Assembly: GCA_031213475.1 (NCBI GenBank)
Contig: JARUPZ010000018.1
Coordinates: 5,183,680 to 5,247,679 of the forward strand
Direction of reading: 5' to 3'
Length of the DNA: 64,000 nucleotides
Origin: Nereocystis luetkeana
Lineage: Eukaryota; Sar; Phaeophyceae; Laminariales; Laminariaceae
Shown here one piece after another: positions 26,001 through 35,000 of the stretch. The notes below the pieces were generated by a model that saw only the letters and a program-made list of their open reading frames with translations, made no database searches and was not told where the DNA came from. Made by a program: the position numbers and the translations under genes. Positions within the stretch are counted from its first letter, which is position 1; the number at the start of each line of letters is the position of its first letter.

Positions 26001-29000
26001 ACAGGCACGGCGTATGGGCGGCAGCGTTGTAACGTTGTGCTCTGTTCATGTTGTCTGTTGTCTTGACCTGGTAAAGGTCAGGGCTGTGTGCTCATGAGAG
26101 TCGAGGGAAAAAAGCAGACAACAGTTTACCGGTACGTACGTCCAGAATAAGGGCTCCCGCACTGACACCAGGGAAATCGTCTCTTCCACTCCCGCCGAAA
26201 AAATACTTTGAGCGCCCGCTACGCGATCCAGAGGGCACGGATCGCGCCCGGACCTCGAACAAATGTGTCCGGCCGGGCTTCCTGTGTCGAGTACTTAGCG
26301 TTTCGCCAAAAAGTGCTCGTGCGAAGAGATATGTCCGAAAAAGTACGAAAACTTCACAAACATAACTACACATACAAGGCTCTCCTTCGGGGAGGGGTAT
26401 TCCCCTCGTGGTGACGCAAGCTGGCATGCCGCAGATCAATGCTGATGCTCCCAGCGAATGCGAGTTTCTGATTTTGACCGTGCCAAAATATTTAGACCCC
26501 TTTCGAAATTGATGTGCAACTTGTATCTACGCCCGACCGCGGCGATCTCCGAAAACATCGGAGCGAAAGAACATCAGAGGGTCCATCCAAACAGCGCCAG
26601 GCAGCAGGCGCGTGCAGCCTGAGAGTCTAGCAAACCTCTCGTTTTTCGGCGCACGTATTTCGGCCGCGCGGGGTGCAGGGTGCGGGGAGCAGGGGCAAGT
26701 GCAACCCCCCATCCGTTTCCCGCTGCAGGTCGGAGGCAACATGAAGACAACAAACAGTTCGTTGAGCGGGGACAACAGCGTTGCATGGGGTTGCTTGACC
26801 ATCCGGTGTTATGAACATGACGGGGAGAATGGGTGTTATGCAGTAGCCCGTTGTCGTGGATGGGAATGGGTGCCTAGGTTTTCTTCCTGTCGTGCTCTGC
26901 TGGTTGCTCGTGTGCTTCCTGCCGTGCAAACCCCACCTCTGAACGTAACGGCACCAGCAGCACCAGCACCAGCAGCAGGTGCAGTACACAGCCGTTACGC
27001 TGACAGGGTCGGCGTTTTTTTTTTCTCTCTGCCGCCACACCGAGCTGGACGCAACCCGCATGACTGCCCGAAGGCTCGAGGCGACGCTACCTCAGAAGAA
27101 TAAGCGTCGAGACTACGGCTGCAACACACGCGTGGACGCATATCGTTCATCACCCGATGCTGCGGATGCTACCTCGTTGTCTTGGGGGTTAACATTCGTT
27201 TTACTTCCTGTTGGCTTGGTGCGATTGTGCGGACGCATCGTTTTTCATGAAGATTCCTGATTTTTGCGTATGTAGTCCCTCGAGTTCGACTCCAGAAGAA
27301 TTACAGCAGTACTCGTAGACCGTAGCAGTATTGGTGCCTATCTTCTGTCTTGTAGACGAACAACAACTACCGTCCACCATCCACCACTTGCGCACAAGTT
27401 GGCGATAGTCATTAATTACCGGCTGCGCGAGATTCTCGCGACAACAGCTGTTACAGGTGTAGTACATGGCATACGAACATATTTCAAGCAAGTTCCACAG
27501 CTCCAGCAAAAAGCGGCAGCAGAGGTAGTAGTACTCGTGTAAGACATGCACAGCATCGGCATAACTACTCGTACGTCCGGCAAACGGCGACGCAACAGCG
27601 CAGCTGCAGCGCATCGTAGCCAGCGTTACCATTATTGTATTCCTTCTTGCAATGCACGTATTCGAATGTAAAGCGGCAACATTACAAACATACGGAGAAG
27701 TTATGCAGTGATCCAGTGATCGGGATTTTCGGCGTTCGGCTTTGTGCCCCCACAGAGTGCTACGATCAAACCGCTGACTGGCTGCCGCTGGCTTTTCCGC
27801 GCTATGTTACCTGTTGTAATGGCAAAGTAGGATGGGGGCAGGCTTGGCCTGCCGAGCTAAGGGTCCATCTTAACGAGGGCTGTTTTTTAGGGTTTTTTCA
27901 GCATTTTCCCGAAACTTCGGTATTTCTCGGTATTTTCCTACAGGAAAATACCGTTTACTTTTCCTACAGGAAAATGCCGAAAATTTCGGGAAAATAAGAA
28001 AAAACAGAAAAACACTCCTCGTTAAGATCGACCCTAGGGAGCGAACCAGCCAGTCACGCGGAGTCACTCATCCGTCGACGGAGCCTAACCGACGGGGTAA
28101 ACGTCGAACACATGATACGTCAACTTATTACGTACACTACCGCTGTACGCTGACCGCCATAGCTTGCAAACGTATCATACCATACTCGTACATACCAGTA
28201 TACTATTAGTAGTGTTTGATTCTGTCTGAAAGTGTAGTCGTGATTGGATACCTTGCTCAACACTGCACACACAACTACAAACGACACGACCACGAAAGCA
28301 CCGTGGCTGTCACAAGACCAAGATCGCTGTTGCAAGGCTGCTGTGTGTAGTGCTGTGTACTGCCTGCTGCAGCGTGGGATATCATACCTCGTGTCACATT
28401 CCGTGATCTTCGCCTGGAAAAAATGTGGTCGTGATCGAATGCCCCCCTGAACACTACACACACAACTACAGACAGTATTACGGGGGACCATAATAAATAG
28501 GACCAAATCTCGTTAGTAAAAAGAGTGAAATATATAGGTTTTCGTGCGTACCGTAGGTCCTACTAACTGTGGTCCCCGTAAAAGAAAGTACGTAGAACAC
28601 ACATAGGAGCACCGTCGCAGTCACAAAGGCAAGACTGCCCTTGTATCGCTGCTGTTGTGTACTGGTATGTGAGTGCGCGGCGAGCGGCCGTTTCGTTTTT
28701 TATGAAATCGGTAAGACATAAGTTATTTTTTTTTTCAATCTATAAGAAGTGTGGGTTCACGGTTCACCGCTGCTGCGCACTATTTAATCATTCCCTGAGC
28801 GAAAAAAAGAAAGCAATTATTGCCCCGCCTTTTGAGATCGTGTTCGCATATACGTATCTGAGGGTCTGAGAAAGACAGGAATCAACGAACACAGCCCAAA
28901 ACACACCAGCACACGCAAACACGCGAGGTCGCACGGAGCTAGCTAGCCTAGACCCCAACGCCGTGCGTCACCACGTTGCGGCGGCCACTCCTCGTGCCCC

Positions 29001-32000
29001 GGTGTGTATTGCTACTGCTGCTGTTGACAATGGAGGCTACGAAAGCGTGGGGTGCGATCGTTCGCTTCGCCGCATGCAGATCTTCGCGAACCAACCATCC
29101 ATCTGGCATACCCCTGCACGACGAATGACGCGCGGTCACGCTCCAATGCCGTCCCGCCAGCGAGCGCGTTGGCTCGAGCGGAGTCGTGAGTGAGGCCCCC
29201 CTCTGCGGCCAGGCGTGCACCCGGTGCCTCACGCTTTATGCGTGCGTGAGTGCGGCAACTGAATTCGCGGGGCATAAAACATGAAAACTTGTGTACAGAC
29301 CGGGTTTCAAGTTGCCTGCATGGCTCGGCCGAGTGGGACGGGGTAACCCGTGAAATTGGCGCTACTTTTTCGACTTTGCGAGTGCGCCGCGCCGGCCACG
29401 GGCCTCGCGCGAGGGCGAGACCCGGAGGGCGCGCGCCCAGGCCGATTCCCCGCCGGCCGAGCCCGCCGGCGACGAGACCGGTCGGGAGGCTGCGGAGCGA
29501 AAGCGAGCCGCCGGGCAAACAAAACACGCTTTAACTTTGTAAAATGCCACCATTTTCCCGAAACATACGGATATGGTTTGGACGAACAGCAACATTTAAT
29601 CCGAGCGGTCCATTAAATTACATCCCCGGAAGGAGCGGTATACCGTAGTAAATGCATGCATACATACACATACACACATACATACTTCGTCTGTCCCATA
29701 AGTCTCGTCGGTTATGGGCGATTTTTTGTTTGGGTGGATCGGCGTTGACGATGACCTTACAGTTGGGTTCTATAGAAAGATAGAGATGAGAAAAAAAAAA
29801 ACATTTCAAAACTAAACTTAGGCCAGAATATACCCCATTTTGGTCATTTTTGAGATTTTGTATCGAGATTTTTTTTTGAACACTTTTTTGCCCCTGGGAA
29901 AGGGGCGACATACGGCCACTTTTGGGCCGACTGATTTTTTTTCCGGCCGTCCGGCCGAATGGTTCAACAGCGTGCTGCAAAACATGTACCAGGTATGTAT
30001 GGTTCTAGTAAAAAAAACGGCGAAGAAACAAAAAAAAACCATCGAAAACCAGATCGGACACCGGTAAGGGCTCGGACAAACATAACCGACCAGACTTATG
30101 GGGCAGAGGAAGTACATACATACGTGCTCGAAACAAAAACACCACCACCACTACTATTGATACCTACCCCCGCCAGCATGGCGGTGCTCGTATCGTACGT
30201 ACATAGAACCACTTACTTAGATCTCACTCTCTGAGCGTGCTCGGTTGGTACATCCCTGGACTCTCAGAGCTCCCACTTGGAAATCGCCCCCTTTTAATAC
30301 TTGGCGGACCTTTCCAGCGGTTCTTTGTTTTCTCCATTTCTCTTGGCACTTTCAGTCCCATTGCCCTTTTTTCTTCTTTCGTTTCGTTTCGTGTGCATGC
30401 TGTACTCCGAAGACGGTACCGCGGGCGAGCGCGGCACCGTCGCGGGTGTCGGCGGGTGGATGCGGATAGAGGGGGGGTTGCAAGGAGCGCGGTCGCCGTT
30501 TTCGTGGCTAGGCGTCGCGTGTGCATCGAGACACGAGGAAAGCATGAATGGGCTCTGTCTGGCCTCCTGATGTGGTTCCGTTTATACCATGTACGAGCAT
30601 ATAAGGGTCGTTATGATATGCAAAATAAGATTCAAGCGGTGCTTCTTTTTGCGACGAAACTAAAAGTAAATGAGAGAGCGACGCATTCTGAGTACTAACT
30701 TTGTCGAGCTGGCGAATGAGGGCCACGGTGAGCACCGGGCTTCACGTAAGGCGGGCGGCGGGGTTCACTGTGGCCGAGAGGGAAGAAAGCTTTACTCGGA
30801 CCGAATCGGTTGCGAGATGGTCGCGAGAGGGGCGGGCGGCGTACGAGGCTGAGAGAGAAGCTCTTCTGTTCGATTTTTTTCTTCCTTCTTCTTGACCGGG
30901 TGTAAGGTGTTCCAATCAGGTAGAAAATAATTACACGAGAGGGGACGGGGATTTTTTTCTTTCCGAAAAAATCGGTTTCATTTTCATTGTTTTTGCTGTA
31001 TACTGCTGTGCCGTGCTGTGCTTTCTCTTTGGTACATACGAGTACAGACATAGAGCATACCAGGTATCAAAAGAAGTAACAAGTACGAACCCTACCTGGG
31101 GTATGTACGTACGCACGACATCCGCGACGCGGAGCGTCTGTGGCTTCCGAACAGTTTTCTCCTGAAACACGGCGGTGGGACTCTTGGCATTATCAAGTCG
31201 CCAGTTTGCAACTACAATCACAAAAAAAACTATCAAGATATATAATCATGTGGACTTTTGTCCGCTTCGCATAATTCGATGTACTTTTTTTCCTGAGCGA
31301 GCGTAACGGGCGGCGTAGGCCGCCCGCGAAGCGAAGCGCCTTGTACGTACATAGCACAGCAGTGGGCCTAAACCAGTGGGATCTACTGACGGCCGCGCTA
31401 TGTACAAACTACTACCTGGTATTACAGTTACCTACTGTATGTGGCCCCAGCCCTCGCCCTCGCCCTAGCCCTCCCTCTTCAAAAAAAGCCTTACCCGCAA
31501 GCATCTCCTGGAGCGGAGCCACTCGGGCGTTGCACGGCTGGCACAGCCTCTGCGGGTCTCGGGTGCCGAACGATCGCGGGAGCAGCGCCCGGAAGCGGCT
31601 GCACGCGTAGCAGTACAATCGCCCGCACGCCCTGCAGTGATGCTGCCCAGCCGAAAAAGGGAAAACATCGAACCGACGGTGCGCGAAAGAAAACCCGACG
31701 GTGAAAAAAAGGAAAATGGAAAACAAGAAAGACGGCGCCAAGAGCAGCGAGAGCGGACGTACGGTATCGACAAACCGACGGTTGGACGGACGGACGGACG
31801 GACGGACGGACCGACCGGGCGACCGACGGACCGACGGGGCGGAAGGAGCAGCCGGCGGAAAAATAGCTAATTTGAGCAATACAAACTTTTACACATACGG
31901 CGGAGGAGAAAAAATCAAAGCCGGTCAGTACGAGTAGTCGGACGAGAGTGCACAACACGTTGTTTTCAGAACAAAACCGAATAGGGTGATCGGTGATGGA

Positions 32001-35000
32001 AGGACCTGTCAACACAAAACACGCAAAGAAAACAGACAAATAACACCAAGTACTACAAGTGTGTACGTATGATACGAGTAGAATGGTGTACGTACTGTCT
32101 GTATGCAAAACAGGCATTTTTTTTGTAGGATTGTGAATCGGAGCCGGTTCCGATCCACCCAATCAATCGGAATCGGAATCGGCAACTCGGGGCGATGTTT
32201 TTACCGATATTTTGCCGATGCAAAGGTACACTAAATTTCGCACGGACTGTGAAGAGAAATGAAGGCAACCGGCCAGATTCTTCTGGGTTTGTCGGATATA
32301 GATTTTCGGATTACCGATACATCGGATACCGACCGCGCCGAGAACCGATGTTTAAAATATCGGTAAACTCAGCCTATTCACAACCCCACGGTACTATTTT
32401 CCCTTCTTGCCATTGTATCTACAGCAATACATCGGTCGCCCCTCAGCCATGGGTGCAGCATGCAGGACGCGACTCGGTCAAGAGTACTGTACGCCCAACG
32501 GCCATCCTTCCATCCAACGGTCATAACGGGCATTCGTACCACTGATATTTTCCCGGTGTTGTTGTTCGGGTTGCAAGCTGGATGCAATGCGGGATGACAC
32601 ACCACACCCCACAGTTAGCCGTGGAACTGAGCCGCCTAAGGCCACTTCGTATGCAGTCGGATCTGCAGTCAGTTGGAAATGGTGCTATCAGCACTTTCGC
32701 ACGAGCTTTTGCCCCGAGAAGGTGCGAGACTGCTGTTTCTCGCCTCAGAATGACTTGGAATTTTCTCCAAGACCTATCTAGAGCTGTTTCCCGCTTCTCC
32801 AAGTGCCCAGTTGCAGGAAATCACCTTCGGTACTTTTCCGATCCAACTGGGTCAAATACGATTACGATCAGGGATCGGATCGGAAAAAACGTATTTTCCG
32901 ATCCAATCGGGGATTGTAATCGTATTTGACCCAGTTGGATCGGAAAAGTACCGGAGGTGATTTCCTACAACTGGGCACCTAGAGAAGCGGGAAACAGCTC
33001 TAGAATGATAGGTCTTGGAGAAAAGTACAAGTCATTCTGAGGCGAGAAACAGCAATTTCGTACATTTTGGGGGCAAGAGCTCGTGCGAACGTGCCGAAGG
33101 CACCACTTCCAACTGACTACAAATCCGACTGCATAAGCAGTGGCCTAACGACCACAGAAATTTGGCGGATTTGAGATTTGATGGATTTTTTTTTTTTCCA
33201 CCGAACGTAACCTTCCAATAGACTGGAAAAATCGAAGCTGTCTTTCGTACGAAAATAACTTGAATAGTATACCACACCTCCTGCTGCATGCATGGCATCT
33301 GTAATAATTCTTGACCAAGTCCATAATTGAGGATTCTTACTGCGTGGAGACACGTGACTGCACCCGGTCTGACTCCGATTTGCTACGTACCGGAATCTTT
33401 TCCCGTGTTGAACGGCCGCGAAATCGACCAAAATCATTTATTTTATTTTTTCAAGTGTTGCAGGACGCTTGGAGACCGCAGCAGCGTCATTCAACTGATA
33501 ATAAAAAGTCTAGCCACCGAAACGTACGTCTTGTTCTACCGCGCGCCACACAAAAAGACCGCGTCGCGATCGCGCACGTATGCGAAGAATGACACCGCAC
33601 CAAAGACTCACTTGTTGTGCGAAAATGGGAAACCAAAAGTCGCGGCCAAAAAGAAGACCCAAGAAATATTCGCGTGAAGCTCTCGACAAAAAAAAAAACA
33701 AAGACGACGACGACGACGACGACGAGTTTTTCGCTCGCCACGGAAAATAGATTGGAGATGCTGGAAGGGAGAGGAGCGCCGCGAACGCCGGGGAGCGACG
33801 CGACTATCATGCCCAGGAGCGACGCGACGGCGCGACGGCGTGGCTCGCTCACGCGACGTGGCCGTTGCTACGTGCGCTGATGAGGCTGAAGGCCCCCCAC
33901 CGGCGGAGACGAACGCTGAAGACAAGGAAGTCTGTCTCGGTTATAATCTACACCCAGAGGGGGGATCAGCTCCGTCTCAAGGAAACATACGAGTTGATCG
34001 GACACGTCACTGCCACCTTCTGTCTGCTGCTGCTGGTGTGTTCTTGCTTGTCTAGCTGAAGAGTAGCAGTGATTTATCCCAACGCTTTTGAATTTTTTCA
34101 ATTTCTCCCTTCATTTTCATCGGCTGAAAGCGTCAGGCTTTTGGGTTTTGGCCTCTTATGTGGGAAAAAATGGCTGCGGTCAATGTACTTGGTTGTGGTT
34201 GGTAAAAAAAAAGAAATAGTGTTCACGTGGGGCGACTACCGGACAGCCATATAGCCGGTAACATCTATATTAGGCGCCTCAGTCCCAGGGCTAACAGTGT
34301 CGTTTCCTCGTTGTTCGTATTGGGGTGCACGTATTATTGTGTGCTTGATTTGTTCTTCCCCTCGTAGATCTTGTTTCTGTGACCAGTGACCACGGGCGAG
34401 AGTTCAGGACAATTGATCTGATTTGAGAACATCATCGGAATCATCGACGGTCATCCATCGTCCAACAGTCGTAACGGCCATCCACCAAGCCAACGTTTAC
34501 AACGGCCAACCGTCCTGATGCTAGATCCCGAAAGTTCATCAACACCAACTCACGCACTCGCGCCTCCCTCCCTCCTCGTGCAAATCCGTACGCCACCAAC
34601 ACAAACAAGTAAATCAATTTGATCCCCCCCCCCCCAAAAAAAAAAAAAAAAAGTTACAACCTCTCCGAATCCCCACCTCCCCCCCCCCCAAACAAATAAC
34701 ACCATCCTCTCACCCGCCGCCTCGCCCAATCGAAATCTTTGCCGCACCCCACGCACGACGCGTTCTGCTCGTCCGGCACCCATCTCGGGGGCATCAGGCC
34801 AACGCCCCACCCCATAGCTGACACACCTCCTGGAGGGCCCCGCGCAACCCCTCCTGCCTCGTTTGTGGCAGGAGAGTTCGGAGTCGGTCTCGTGGAGCGC
34901 AGACTCCATTTCTTCCTGCGCTTGACCCACCCATCCAGCACGCGCCAGGGTCGGGTGGGGTCGGGAAATAGCGGTGGCGGCGGCGGCGGCGGCGGCGGGG

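Larger units (their letters stand above)
23564..31494. other. 7.9-kb FYVE-SYLF intron
   Basis: Contains the tRNA-like sequence at 25.5 kb, the inverted-repeat element at 27.9 kb, a family 1 MITE at 28.5 kb, a GC-rich segment at 29.0-29.5 kb and the 1.1-kb repeat at 30.2-31.3 kb. Open frames at 26.1-27.6 kb show nothing recognisable. Confidence 0.7.

Noticed and set aside
29012-29527. A 171-codon minus frame in GC-rich DNA
   Set aside because: High G+C lowers stop frequency in all frames. Only the short segment at 29362-29489 has splice context, and in another frame.
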